From assembly GCA_965220825.1 (NCBI GenBank), contig OZ244839.1, positions 1,674,001 through 1,738,000 on the forward strand: a stretch of DNA of 64,000 bases. The letters run 5' to 3'. The DNA is from G965220825 sp965220825 (GTDB taxonomy: Bacteria; Pseudomonadota; Alphaproteobacteria; UBA828). Under the pieces are notes generated by a model that was not told the DNA's origin, made no database searches, and worked only from the letters and a program-made list of their open reading frames with translations. Positions 36,923 to 46,533 of the stretch are shown here, in pieces. The stretch's first letter is position 1. Each line of letters begins with the position of its first letter. Made by a program: the position numbers and the translations under genes.

Positions 36923-37867
36923 ATGAGCAGGATCGTCACCATCGCGGCCGCGCAGCTCGGGCCCGTCGCCCGCGACGAGCCTCGCGCAAGCGTCATCGCG
37001 CGCATGATCGCGTTGATGCGCGAGGCGGCGGAGCGGGGCGCCGACCTGGTGGTCTATCCCGAGCTCGCGCTCACCACATTCTTCCCGCGCTGGCTGCTCG
37101 ACGACGCGGAGGCGGACAGGTTCTTCGAGGCGGAGATGCCCGGCCCGGAGACCCGCCCGCTCTTCGACGAGGCCGCCTCCCTCGGTGTCGCCTTCCATCT
37201 CGGCTATGCGGAGCGCGCGCAGGAGGCGGGGGCGCGCCGCCGCTTCAACACGGCGATCCTGGTGGACAAGGCGGGTGCCGTCATCGGCAAGTACCGCAAG
37301 ATCCACCTGCCGGGCCATGCCGAGCACGAGCCGGCGCGCGAATTCCAGCACCTGGAGAAGCGCTATTTCGAGGTGGGCGATCTCGGCTTCCCGGTGTGGG
37401 AGGCGCTCGGCGGTCGCGTCGGCATGCTGATCTGCAATGACCGGCGCTGGCCCGAGGCCTTCCGCGTGCTCGGCCTGCAGGGGGTCGAGCTGGTGCTGAT
37501 CGGCTACAACACGCCGGCGCTCAACGGCCTCGCCTTCGAGCCGCCGCACCACCGCGCCTTCCACAACCACCTGACCATGCAGGCAGGTGCCTATCAGAAC
37601 GGTACCTGGGTGGTGGGTGTCGCCAAGGCCGGCCGCGAAGAGGGCGTGGACATGCTGGGCGGCAGTGCCATTATCGCGCCCTCCGGCGAGATCGTGGCAC
37701 AGGCCCGCACGGTGGGCGACGAGATCGTCGTCGCGGCCTGCGACCTGGACGACTGCGCGTTCCTCAAATCGACCATCTTCGACTTCGCGGCCCACCGCCG
37801 CACCGAGCATTACGGCCTGATCGTGGAAACCACGGGCCCGGTGACGCCGCGGGGGAGGGTTGTGTGA
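36923..37867 (+). CDS. N-carbamoyl-D-amino acid hydrolase (D-carbamoylase)
   Basis: 314-residue nitrilase-superfamily enzyme that hydrolyses N-carbamoyl-D-amino acids to D-amino acid, CO2 and ammonia. The triad is Glu47 (VYPELALTTFFPRW), Lys126 (YRKIHLPGH) and Cys171 (LICNDRRWPEA). These segments match the Agrobacterium D-carbamoylase type almost word for word as I remember it. It completes the route opened by the hydantoinases at 2403 and 14467. The C-terminus after HYGLI is about 10 residues longer than that of the Agrobacterium enzyme and runs straight into an integrase remnant, so the native stop may be lost. Confidence 0.93.
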   Translation: MSRIVTIAAAQLGPVARDEPRASVIARMIALMREAAERGADLVVYPELALTTFFPRWLLDDAEADRFFEAEMPGPETRPLFDEAASLGVAFHLGYAERAQEAGARRRFNTAILVDKAGAVIGKYRKIHLPGHAEHEPAREFQHLEKRYFEVGDLGFPVWEALGGRVGMLICNDRRWPEAFRVLGLQGVELVLIGYNTPALNGLAFEPPHHRAFHNHLTMQAGAYQNGTWVVGVAKAGREEGVDMLGGSAIIAPSGEIVAQARTVGDEIVVAACDLDDCAFLKSTIFDFAAHRRTEHYGLIVETTGPVTPRGRVV

Positions 37868-37917
37868 AGGTCTCTGCCGACCGGATCACCAATCGGATCG
37901 TGGAAGTGGCGGGGTAA
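37864..37917 (+). pseudogene. Tyrosine integrase C-terminal remnant
   Basis: The frame from 37864 reads VKVSADRITNRIVEVAG-stop, which resembles the last residues of the intact integrase (VKASGARVSDSIGG). The following bases (about 37918-37975) are similar to those after the second integrase fragment near 50230 (shared TGGTAGCGTGCATC). It marks the left edge of the accessory region and abuts the carbamoylase stop. Confidence 0.6.
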
Positions 37918-38109
37918 TCGCTGGTAGCGTGCATCTATCGAAACCGGCGGGCCTGCTCTCCATGGCGGATCAAACCGCGACGCATCGACCGCGCCGAAGC
38001 TGTCGAGGACGTGGGACTTGCACGAAGCCAGTGCGTATTGCACACCGACGACGAAGGCGAGACGGACAGAGGTCGAATGGCTGCAGCCTTCGGCGCGAGG
38101 GAACCGTAA

Positions 38110-38445
38110 ATGAGCGGACGGAACGCCTTTGGCGATCTGACGAAGGGCTTTACCCCGAAGCGACGGGCGCGCGTCGAGGCCCGCAAGGCAGAGCTGCGCG
38201 CGGCCATGCCCCTTCACGAACTGCGGCAGGCGCGGGCGATGACCCAGAAGGCGGTCGGTGAAGCCCTGCAGGTCAAGCAGCCCGCCGTCGCCAAGCTGGA
38301 AAGGCGCACCGACATGTATGTCTCGAACCTCCGGGCCTATATCGAGGCCATGGGAGGGCGCCTGAACATCACCGCCGAGTTTCCGCAAGGGCGCGTGGTT
38401 ATCACCAATTTCTCCGGCGTGGGAGAAGACGAGCAGGCCCTATAG
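38110..38445 (+). CDS. XRE-family HTH protein, HigA-like antitoxin (orphan)
   Basis: 111-residue protein with HTH_XRE core LRQARAMTQKAVGEALQVKQPAVAKLERRTD and the tail NLRAYIEAMGGRLNITAEFP, typical of HigA/RelB-type antitoxins that pair with a RelE/Gp49-like toxin. No toxin gene is found: the 192 nt upstream and the DNA downstream show no RelE-like sequence. It may be a stranded antitoxin or a simple regulator in an accessory region. Confidence 0.8.
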   Translation: MSGRNAFGDLTKGFTPKRRARVEARKAELRAAMPLHELRQARAMTQKAVGEALQVKQPAVAKLERRTDMYVSNLRAYIEAMGGRLNITAEFPQGRVVITNFSGVGEDEQAL

Positions 38446-38776
38446 CCCTGGCCCGACGACCGATGACATGGGGAGCCATCGCTCCCTTCAGCAACATTGC
38501 GACCATCGCGTCACGCGCCGTGGCAGCCTGAACGTCCCCCACCCGACGGTTACCGTGGCCGGCGCCTGGCTCCGACACCACGAGTCGGGACACGATCCTG
38601 CCCGGATTGCACTGCAGCAAAGACTTGTATCGACACGTCATAATTTACTTGCGTATGTGCGGCACGATTGACTTGCCGCCAGACGCCGACCTCATGGACC
38701 AGGACGGGCTGTGGCTGTTTGTGCCCGAGGCGGCATTGGTGCGCGTGCTGGCGGTTGAAGCGAAGGTCGTTCTCTC
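38446..38776. other. 331-nt stretch without recognised genes
   Basis: No gene, RNA or repeat is recognised between the HigA-like gene and the first IS630 element. The last part (38690-38770) reads as a short open frame of no known family. Confidence 0.4.
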
Positions 38777-38778
38777 TA

Positions 38779-39830
38779 GAGCGTGATCTTATCTGATTGA
38801 ATTATTTGGTGGATTCACATGGCCTGAGATTTGTGATTCAAGATTGCACCGGGACAAAGGAGGCCGGTGATGATGTCGAAAGCCCTTTCCCTTGATCTTC
38901 GTATTCGGGTTCTGTCAGCGGTTTCAGAGGGTCTGAGCCATAGAGCGGCTGCGGCGCGGTTTGGGGTGAGCGCGGCGAGCGTGAGCCGGTAGCGCAGGCT
39001 GGTGCGCGAACAGGGTGACGCTCGCCCGAAAGCACTTGGCGGGGATCGCCGTTCGAGGCGTATCGAGAGACAACGCGCAGTGATCCCGGGCCTTCTTGAG
39101 GAGAAGCGGGACATGACCATTCAGGAGTTGCGCGCCGCTCTGGGCAGGCGCGGTTTGGTCTTCAGCTATGGGGCGATCCAACGCTTTCTCGTGCGCCACG
39201 GCCTCACGCGAAAAAATACTGGACATGCGGTGGAGCAGGCTCGCCCGGACGTTCTGAGCCGGCGGCACGCCTGGCGTGACAGCCAGCCCGCTCTCGACCC
39301 CGACCGGCTGGTGTTCATCGACGAGACCTGGGCCAAGACCAACATGGCTCGCACCCACGGCTGGGCCCCGCGCGGCCAACGCCTGCGCATGGCCACGCCC
39401 CATGGTCATTGGAACACCACCACCTTCGTCGCCGGGCTCACACAGCGCGGTATGATCGCCCCCTTCGTGCTCCCCGGCGCCATCGACCGCGATGCCTTCG
39501 AGACCTACCTCGAGCAGGTCCTCGTCCCCGAACTGCGGCCCGGCGATATCGTCGTCATGGACAACCTCTCAAGCCACAAGGGGCCCAAGGCCCGAAAGAT
39601 CATTGAGGATGCCGGCGCGCAACTTCTCTTTCTGCCGCCCTACAGCCCTGACTTCAATCCCATCGAGCTCGCCTTCGCCAAGCTCAAGGCGCGGCTGCGA
39701 AAAGCCGCAGAGAGAACCGTCGACGGCCTCTGGGAGACCATCGGCCAAATCTCCCAGACCTTCTCGCCGCAAGAATGCAAAAACTACTTCAACGCCGCTG
39801 GGTACAGTGCAGAGTGATCGGATTTCGCTC
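38779..39830 (+). mobile_element. IS630-family insertion sequence, copy 1
   Basis: 1052-bp element flanked by TA dinucleotides (38777-38778 and 39831-39832), the target duplication of IS630/Tc1-mariner elements. Termini are GAGCGTGATC on the left and GATTTCGCTC on the right, imperfect inverted repeats. It is nearly identical to copy 2 at 46792. The transposase frame is broken by a stop codon, so this copy is probably not autonomous. Confidence 0.92.
38870..39817 (+). pseudogene. IS630 transposase with nonsense codon 41
   Basis: Reading from ATG 38870 (AGGAGG upstream), the HTH region MSKALSLDLRIRVLSAVSEG ends at TAG 38990-38992, where copy 2 has TGG (Trp in SVSRWRRL). Past that stop the same frame is open to 39817 and encodes the DDE catalytic core VFIDETWAKTN, VVMDNLSSHKG and PPYSPDFNPIELAF. 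Here the A-run is 6 nt (39211-39216), so HTH and DDE halves are in one frame, unlike copy 2. A GTG or ATG inside could give an N-terminally truncated protein of about 271 residues. Confidence 0.88.
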
Positions 39831-39869
39831 TAGCTTTTTTTTTGTGGTCCATTTGGCTATTCTTCTGGC

Positions 39870-40457
39870 ATGCTCGATGAAGCCATAAGGCTGCCCGATA
39901 ATATCGCCGCACTGAAGGCGATGGTGCTGACGCCGCGTGCGGCACCGAAAGATCGGAATGCCGGGCCGCGCGACCGGAATCTTGAGTTGCACAGCCGTGA
40001 TCTCTCGATCGAGAAACTTCGGCACCAGCTCGCGGGTTTGCACCGACAGCGTTTCGGGCAGAGTCCCGAGAACATTGAACAGCTCGAAATCCAACTTGAA
40101 GACGAAGATATCGAGCAGGCGGCGGCTGGCGAACCTGTGCCTGCTACCGAAGTGAAGCGTCGGCCCAAACACAGTCCTCTATCGGCCATCTACCGCGCGA
40201 CGAAACGGCTCTTAAACCGGCGGATTGGTGAACTGGGTGTGGCGGTCATCTCAATCATGTGGACGACGACGCTACGGAGGAACTGGAGTGCATCCCCGCG
40301 CGCCTCGTAGCGAAGCACATCGTGCGCCCGCGCCTGCGCCTACACTATTAGCAAGACTCCAAAGCTCAACGATATCGAGCCGCAGGCCTGCCTCGCACAC
40401 ATTCTCGAACGCATCCCCGGCCACTCGATCAACCGTATCGACGAGTTCCTGCCGTGA
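39870..40457 (+). pseudogene. IS66 transposase (TnpC) remnant with internal deletion
   Basis: The N-terminus LPDNIAALKAMVL, EKLRHQLAGLHRQRFG and EQLEIQLEDEDIE is that of IS66 TnpC. A broken segment DDDATEELECIPARLVAKHI then matches the next conserved part in a shifted frame. The sequence jumps to the TnpC C-terminus PQACLAHILERIPGHS / INRIDEFLP and stops at 40457. Roughly the whole catalytic DDE middle is gone. It starts 40 bp after IS630 copy 1. Confidence 0.8.
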
Positions 40458-40550
40458 AACAGCTCACCGACGGCAATTCAACAGATCGATCCCTGATCAA
40501 AAAGAGGCGGCTTCGCCAAACGCTTACGTATTAATCGGCTGAGAACGATC

Positions 40551-41408
40551 TTGCCCGACATTCTTTTTGCGGACGACAGCAGGGTCTCAAATCCCAAGCG
40601 TCCTGGAATGGGACGCCTAGTTGCTATGGGAGGCATTCATGTTCCCGGGCAGAGAATCCGTTCGTTAGAAAAAAGCCTTGAGAGACTCTGCAAGAGTAAG
40701 AATTTTCCTGACGGTGAGGCATTCAAATGGTCGCCTGATCGAAGCTACTGGATGCGAAAAAATCTGATCGAAACGGCGCGGACAGACTTTTTCCGCGCAG
40801 CGCTAGAACTCGCAAAAAATCACGATGTTAGGGTAGTCGCTGTAGTTGAAGACCTTTCCCGGAATACCGCGACTGGCCTAAGCGATCATGAGCTTGACGC
40901 CACGAAACTTTTGTTGGAGCGTTTCGACAGCACTCTCAGTGCAGAGGATCGCGACGGGATAGTCGTAGTTGCGAAACCAAGCGGAGGGAGCGCCCAGGAA
41001 ACTCAACTACAAGAAACCTGTGTTGAAATGCTTCAGTCCGGGACTGGCTTCGTCCAGCCTAATCGAATTGCAATCAGCGTTATGACTTCACCATTCAAAC
41101 AAGTTCGATGTCTTCAACTGGCTGATCTCACAGTCTCGTTGAGTTTAGCAATGGTTTCAGGGAACACCACCTATGCGCAAGATTTGTTCCCCTTAATCAA
41201 GGCAATGCTTTACATTAGTGGTGGACGTCGTGGCGGGTTCGGTTTGAAACTGCATCCAGACTATACGTACAGGAATCTTTATCACTGGTTACTTGGCGAC
41301 ACCGTGATTCCAGAGGGACCAAACGCTCGCCATTTTCTGCTACAGAAAGGACACGCCTACTTCCGTAGCCCTTGGGACGTGGCGTCGCATCCGGGGGAAG
41401 ACGACTGA
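40551..41408 (+). CDS. DUF3800-type protein, candidate defence-associated
   Basis: 285-residue protein beginning PDILFADDSR, matching the DUF3800 N-terminal acidic motif (usually DESG) and followed by conserved blocks ending near VRCLQLADLTVSLSL, which resembles the C-terminal ADL signature of the family. The fold is thought to be RNase H-like. TTG start with GAGAA upstream; the true start is uncertain. Composition is more A/T-rich than the metabolic neighbours, pointing to transfer. It is convergent with the GHKL-helicase gene (189-nt gap), so a shared function is suggested by location only. Confidence 0.72.
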   Translation: MPDILFADDSRVSNPKRPGMGRLVAMGGIHVPGQRIRSLEKSLERLCKSKNFPDGEAFKWSPDRSYWMRKNLIETARTDFFRAALELAKNHDVRVVAVVEDLSRNTATGLSDHELDATKLLLERFDSTLSAEDRDGIVVVAKPSGGSAQETQLQETCVEMLQSGTGFVQPNRIAISVMTSPFKQVRCLQLADLTVSLSLAMVSGNTTYAQDLFPLIKAMLYISGGRRGGFGLKLHPDYTYRNLYHWLLGDTVIPEGPNARHFLLQKGHAYFRSPWDVASHPGEDD

Positions 41409-41597
41409 CCCTTCCATAATGAATGTCGCTTAAAAATTCGCCGCCATCAATCAGAAGATGCGATAGATCTAAGTGTCGGGAAGGTCGACCGCTGACCCGA
41501 AAAGGAGGTTTCACAAAACGCTAACGGACAACCTCAGGGAGGGCTCGTACATACATGATGAGTAGCCCGGCAAGGCGAACCGACAATGCGGTGCCCG

Positions 41598-44500
41598 CTA
41601 TCGCCGCGCCGCGGATCGTCGGCGCGCCCAGAGCCAGTCGAGTTCGGCGAAGGCGAGTTCACGGTTGAAGTTGGTAATGTTGTCTCGAACATTCAGGATC
41701 AGGCAACGGTTACTGCCGCCATTCTCTGGCCCGCGCAGGCCACGACCGATCATCTGGAAATAGAGATTGGGACTATAGACCGGTCGGGCGACGACGATCG
41801 CGCGGGTCTTCGGCGCATCGAAGCCCTCGCGGAAGACGCCATAGTTTACCAGCGCCCGGATTTCACCGGCGCGGAACTGCTCGACGATGCGCCGACGCAG
41901 CCCGTTTTCCGCCGCTCCGCTCACTGCCCGCGCCAGGACGCCGCGCGCCGTCAGCAGCGCCGCCAGGGTCTGCGCATGTTCGACCGAGGTGGCGAAGATC
42001 AGGGCTGGCCAGTCTGGCTCGATGTGGGCTTCGAAAGCTTCAAGGATGCGCTCGGTGCGATCGGCGTCCATGGCAATCCGCTCTTCAGCGCTCCTCGGCA
42101 GCCACGGCGCTGTCCGCATCTCTAGTTCTTCGTCTTCGTTCAGGTCGAACCGGCCGCCCTCGATCTCCTCCTGGTCGGCCTCGGCGAGCACGTGCATCTT
42201 CTGTAACTCGGTAACCACATCACGCGGGTCGTCGCTGGCGAACGCGCCATGATCCAGGCGATTGCCTCCATATCGATTGCGAAGCCATCTTGTCTCCTGC
42301 TCGTCGTAGCCGCGATACGGCGTGGCAGTCAGTCCAAGCAGAAAAGGTTCGTCGGGCAGCCGTCGACGTCCGCCCATGCCAAGTTCCTGCATGACCCCGG
42401 TGAAGGTCGATGTGATCGAGCGATGAGCCTCGTCGAAGACGACCAGCGCAAAATCGGCGAGGAAGGCGTAGTCAACGGGCTTGCTTTGAAACCGGCTGTA
42501 CAGCGTCTGGATTGAGGCGACGACGACATGATGGTCGTCGGTCTGGATAGGGTCGGGCTGGCCTTGCCAGAGACGGGAGACGCGCAGACGCTGCCGATGA
42601 CTGCCCTCGCTGGCCCAGACTTGATCCCATGCCTCGACTGCCTGCTCGCAAAGCTCGTCCCGGTCTGCAACCCAGAGTACACCACCCTCCAGCTCACCTT
42701 CGCGCAACGCCTCGACGACGGCTTGCGCCGCGACTCGGGTTTTACCGGAGCCGGTCGGCATGGAGATCATCCCGCGCTGGCGTCCGTCGCGGAACATGGC
42801 GCGGGTTCGACCAACGACATGGTGCTGATAGCAATGCAATTTCGGTAGGGTGAAAGGGCCATTGACTTCGATAAATGGCGGGCGACGCCCGCGAGGCTCC
42901 CCGGCCCAATCAGCATCAAACCCGAGAGCTTTGACGAACTGGACCGCCCTGGCCGAACCGGCCCATCGCCGCGGCGGATCGAGATGGTCCAGCACATCGC
43001 GAAATTGGCGCAAGCTGTCCGTATGCCAGGTAGCAATGGTGGCTTCCGCAATGTGAACGCCGGAGAGCTGACCATCTTCTCGACACAAGATGGCCAGCAG
43101 AGACGAAGGGAGACGGGCGCGAAGCCGATCTTCGCCAACAGCCGCCAGTAGCCGCTCAGCGTCCGTCTTCTTCTCCCTGACGAACCGGCGGCGCTCATCG
43201 ACTTCGGCCGGTGTCTGACGGTCGAGAATTAGCGCGAGTTGCGACTCGTCCAAGCCGAGACCCAGCTTCGTGGCGACAAGGTGCAATGCTTCGGGGTCCG
43301 TCACCCGGCGCGTAACATACACATCCGGCCTTCGATCCCAACAAACCCACGCGTGACCGCCGGAGAGAATATTTTCGCAGCGCACCAACCGTGCATCGCG
43401 CCGTCCAGTCGGTAAATGGCGCGCCAGACCTGGCCAGAGATCCGTCAACGGCTCCGGCTCCTCCTCGCCGACGATCTCCGGCTCGCCAAAAATTTCCGGC
43501 TCCGGTTCCGCAAGCTCGAAAGCCATCTTGATCCGTTCGGCCATTGGATGTTCGAGAAGCGCACGAAGTGCGTTCACATTCTTCGGCTGTTCTCCCAGCG
43601 CATCGCGCAGTGGCACGATGCCGGCTGCTGTGCACAAGCGCCCGAACTGTTTCAAGATCACGACGGCAGGTGAATTGCAATTCAAGGGCGGATAAATTTC
43701 TTGCGTGTCGTGCCGCATCGTCCATGATGTATAAGTTGAATCGATATTCAATAACTCTTCTGTATAGCGAGCAGCACCTTCTTCCGAAAGATATTCCATA
43801 ATCTCAAGAGGGCCAGCTCCGTCCGTGGATTTAAAGTTGAGATAGCTGTAGACAGGATCCTTCGGGAGTCTACGGGCAGGGGAGCAAAATTCCGTTCGGC
43901 ACTGGCTTATAAATGTTCCAAACCACGATTCTTCCGACAGCTCGCGTTCCGGCACAGGCGCATCTGTCATCCCGATTCGGCGGAGTACTTCTATGTCGGC
44001 TGCATGATAATCGCGGTCCAGTGTCGCGTCGTCGTCGCGGCTACCGTCGCCCGGCAGGACGCGACCGGGTAGCAGTAATGCTCCAAGGGGTTGCCAGGCA
44101 CCCGTGCGCGACCGGGCGAGAAGCCAACGATTCCAGTCACCCTGCTCTTCGATAATCGCCGCCGCAGCTTCCGACGCCAGTTTGCGCGCCGCCAGCCAGA
44201 ACGCCATCGCGCTGTCGGCATCCAGCTGGTCGCCAGCAAGCTCACCCGCCAGAAGCCTGAAACGACTCTCGGGGGAGGCCTGTCGAATACCGAGCGCTTC
44301 CAACGCTTGAAGCGTCTCCACGTCGCTCGCAAGCGCCCGATGCACGAGGGAGGCCGAAGCGGTGTCAGTCAATGATCCCTCGTCTGGCAGAAAGAGTCGA
44401 TCCGGATCAGGTTCCCGCCATTCCCCGGATTCCGTCAGCACGATTTTCCCAAGTTTCCCTTCAGTCTTTCGGACGTCAGGCGGAATGGTGCCCGCAGTTT

Positions 44501-45980
44501 GAATTGCGGCCATCGAGGCAGCGAGCGGGTCGCGTCCGGCGCCATCCTCAATCAGCGCCTCGAGCCATTGCGCCATCGACGTGTCGGGAATACTCGCTCC
44601 GGCAAACAGTCGATCGATCGCCGCGAGGCGGTTGACGGTCATAGCCTTGTGATGGAGCCAGTTTCTTGGTCGATTCGGAAAGGCGGCCCATCGCTCCAAA
44701 GGCTCGAGGATTGTCTGTCTGCCCTGAATGAACTTTCGGGGAGGGTAGCAGAGAGAATCAACGGAGCGCAGAACGCCATCACTATCTGGAACGATATCTT
44801 TCAATGAAAGATCGGAAAACAATCGTTCCCGGAGCAAAGTCACATGCTCTGAGTCATCCGTTCCCTCTCGTCGCGGCAGAGCATCAAGATGGCGGGCGGG
44901 ATCCGCGACGGTGGACAGGTTAGGCAATGATTCTGCGATCAAGACCGCTGCAGCTTCAATAATTTCATCATTGTAGGCGCCACGAAGCAAATTCTGTCGA
45001 TCTTCATTTGTCTTCCACGGTGCATTCAAGAGTCCGGGAATCAAGCTTGACGTTATTGTCGGGAAGAAGGCCCAGAAATGCCCAGGGCGATCTAGACGAT
45101 CAAGCGGCGCAGCCCAGTGAATCGGAATTTTGTCATTATCATCCGATGTACGGCGATCAGATTTTGCATCTTTAGACAAGCAATGTTGTGTTTTAAAGAC
45201 CGCCCATAGGCGTTTTACTCTTCCATCAATAATTTTAAATTTCTGGTCTTGACGGATTACCCTTATGGATCGTTCGAATTCAATTTCTGGAATCTTTAGG
45301 GTGAGGCGTTTTACATGTTCAACAAATAGCAAAAATTCCGGTGGAAAATTCTCCATCTGCTTTTTGAGGTTATCGAAACTACCTTTGTTGAGAGGTAAAC
45401 GAACTATATTCGATGCCCATCTATGCAATTTTCGGAGTTGTCGATCCCGTTTCACAATCCGATCATCTATAGGAAATGCGAGGCGTAGAACCGGATATCG
45501 TTCGAAGTCAGGTGCAACGGATTGAATTGCATCCTGCGCCCGGTCGCGGTCGAAGCAAAAAGATCCAGAGCAGCTGTAAAATTCCGGTGCGTCCGTCACC
45601 CCCAAGACAGATTTGAAGCCGAGGCCGAAGCGGCCAATCTCCGCAGTACCACGTTTGGGAGAGAGGTGGGAAAACATTAGCGCTCGCACGCCGCTCTTGT
45701 CTATCGGCTCGCCATTGTCCGCACAAAGCAGATGTTTCGACGTCAGGCGAATCTCTATCTTGCCGCCACTTGCACTGGTTGACATGGCGTCGGCGGCGTT
45801 CTGCACCAACTCAAACAGCTGACGGGTTGCATAACCGCCGTGCGCCGTGTCCTGCTCAAGGTTGGAATGCTCGGCAACCAAGTTAGGCTGCTCGCGATAG
45901 GAGTTTAGCGTCTTTTGCGTCTCCTCCTCTATGTAGGCGTGCAGACGATTGCCGTTGCCGCCTCGGTCAGAAACCGCCAT
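41598..45980 (-). CDS. Sacsin-like GHKL ATPase fused to SF2 DEAD/DEAH helicase, candidate antiphage protein
   Basis: 1460-residue protein. The N-terminal GHKL domain (about 1-330) has ELVQNAADA (Mg/ATP N-box, about 57), CADNGEPI and GRFGLGFKSVLGV, as in sacsin and Hsp90. The long middle (about 330-1060) has no family I recognise and carries an acidic stretch EPEPEIFGEPEIVGEEEPEP. The C-terminal SF2 helicase has MPTGSGKT (about 1070), DEAH (about 1181), GLTATPYRG and QMIGRGLRG (about 1411). A GGTGGAG site precedes the ATG. A/T-rich 5' half. Proteins that join such ATPases to helicases often lie in defence islands; the neighbours (IS elements, integrase remnants) agree. Activity is unproven. 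Confidence 0.85.
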   Translation of the reverse strand: MAVSDRGGNGNRLHAYIEEETQKTLNSYREQPNLVAEHSNLEQDTAHGGYATRQLFELVQNAADAMSTSASGGKIEIRLTSKHLLCADNGEPIDKSGVRALMFSHLSPKRGTAEIGRFGLGFKSVLGVTDAPEFYSCSGSFCFDRDRAQDAIQSVAPDFERYPVLRLAFPIDDRIVKRDRQLRKLHRWASNIVRLPLNKGSFDNLKKQMENFPPEFLLFVEHVKRLTLKIPEIEFERSIRVIRQDQKFKIIDGRVKRLWAVFKTQHCLSKDAKSDRRTSDDNDKIPIHWAAPLDRLDRPGHFWAFFPTITSSLIPGLLNAPWKTNEDRQNLLRGAYNDEIIEAAAVLIAESLPNLSTVADPARHLDALPRREGTDDSEHVTLLRERLFSDLSLKDIVPDSDGVLRSVDSLCYPPRKFIQGRQTILEPLERWAAFPNRPRNWLHHKAMTVNRLAAIDRLFAGASIPDTSMAQWLEALIEDGAGRDPLAASMAAIQTAGTIPPDVRKTEGKLGKIVLTESGEWREPDPDRLFLPDEGSLTDTASASLVHRALASDVETLQALEALGIRQASPESRFRLLAGELAGDQLDADSAMAFWLAARKLASEAAAAIIEEQGDWNRWLLARSRTGAWQPLGALLLPGRVLPGDGSRDDDATLDRDYHAADIEVLRRIGMTDAPVPERELSEESWFGTFISQCRTEFCSPARRLPKDPVYSYLNFKSTDGAGPLEIMEYLSEEGAARYTEELLNIDSTYTSWTMRHDTQEIYPPLNCNSPAVVILKQFGRLCTAAGIVPLRDALGEQPKNVNALRALLEHPMAERIKMAFELAEPEPEIFGEPEIVGEEEPEPLTDLWPGLARHLPTGRRDARLVRCENILSGGHAWVCWDRRPDVYVTRRVTDPEALHLVATKLGLGLDESQLALILDRQTPAEVDERRRFVREKKTDAERLLAAVGEDRLRARLPSSLLAILCREDGQLSGVHIAEATIATWHTDSLRQFRDVLDHLDPPRRWAGSARAVQFVKALGFDADWAGEPRGRRPPFIEVNGPFTLPKLHCYQHHVVGRTRAMFRDGRQRGMISMPTGSGKTRVAAQAVVEALREGELEGGVLWVADRDELCEQAVEAWDQVWASEGSHRQRLRVSRLWQGQPDPIQTDDHHVVVASIQTLYSRFQSKPVDYAFLADFALVVFDEAHRSITSTFTGVMQELGMGGRRRLPDEPFLLGLTATPYRGYDEQETRWLRNRYGGNRLDHGAFASDDPRDVVTELQKMHVLAEADQEEIEGGRFDLNEDEELEMRTAPWLPRSAEERIAMDADRTERILEAFEAHIEPDWPALIFATSVEHAQTLAALLTARGVLARAVSGAAENGLRRRIVEQFRAGEIRALVNYGVFREGFDAPKTRAIVVARPVYSPNLYFQMIGRGLRGPENGGSNRCLILNVRDNITNFNRELAFAELDWLWARRRSAARR

Positions 45981-45989
45981 TAGCGCTCC

Positions 45990-46011
45990 ACCGTTAACGG
46001 TATGTCACATA
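45990..46011. promoter_or_regulatory. Adjacent palindromes upstream of the GHKL-helicase gene
   Basis: A perfect 12-bp palindrome ACCGTTAACGGT (45990-46001) runs into TATGTCACATA (46001-46011), itself a perfect odd palindrome. They lie 10-31 nt upstream of the minus-strand helicase start, overlapping where its ribosome-binding site and promoter must be. They look like an operator pair. Confidence 0.4.
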
Positions 46012-46252
46012 ACGTGTGCAGGCTAACGCTCCGCGCGTCGAAGTACGCCAGTACCTAGTTCAACATGTCACGCTCAAGATTGCATTCGGATAATTCCGCT
46101 TCGGCTTTTTCTTTGCCACCATCGGGGTTTCGGCGGGAAGGTTCGATCAGATAGCCGCGCATGAGCGTGGGCAGTGAGGCATCGAGACGTCCGGCCTGAG
46201 CACGGGACCGACGCGGAGTACTGTCGTCGACTGACAGGGCGACGGTCTTCAT
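46012..46252 (-). pseudogene. Decayed VapB-like ribbon-helix-helix antitoxin copy
   Basis: 65 codons from 46252 read MKTVALSVDDSTPRRSR and end at a TAG (46055) where the intact paralogue at 56256 has Gln (MLNQVLADVD). Similarity continues past that stop (VLAYFDARSVSLHT) to about 46012 and then breaks off at the edge of the helicase locus. The paralogue shows the same residues in the same order. Confidence 0.8.
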
Positions 46253-46533
46253 GTTGGCGTCCTCCCAGATCTGAGTTCGTCACGCTCGCGTGCACGCGAC
46301 ACGCTGAACTTGCTACACACTTTCGACCTCGTGGCATGGTTCGCACCAGCGGCCTTGAATACCGCTGGGATCGCTGCAGCCCAACGTCAGTCGTTCACGT
46401 CGGGATTTACCCTACCGCGAAGTGTGACCGTTCGCTTCCGCTCAGCTTTCGCTCTCTCTGCACTGTATTCCTTACGGAAACCCAATTCCAGAACCCTGCT
46501 GTCGTGTAACGCGGCACCGCTGGCGCAGGCGGT

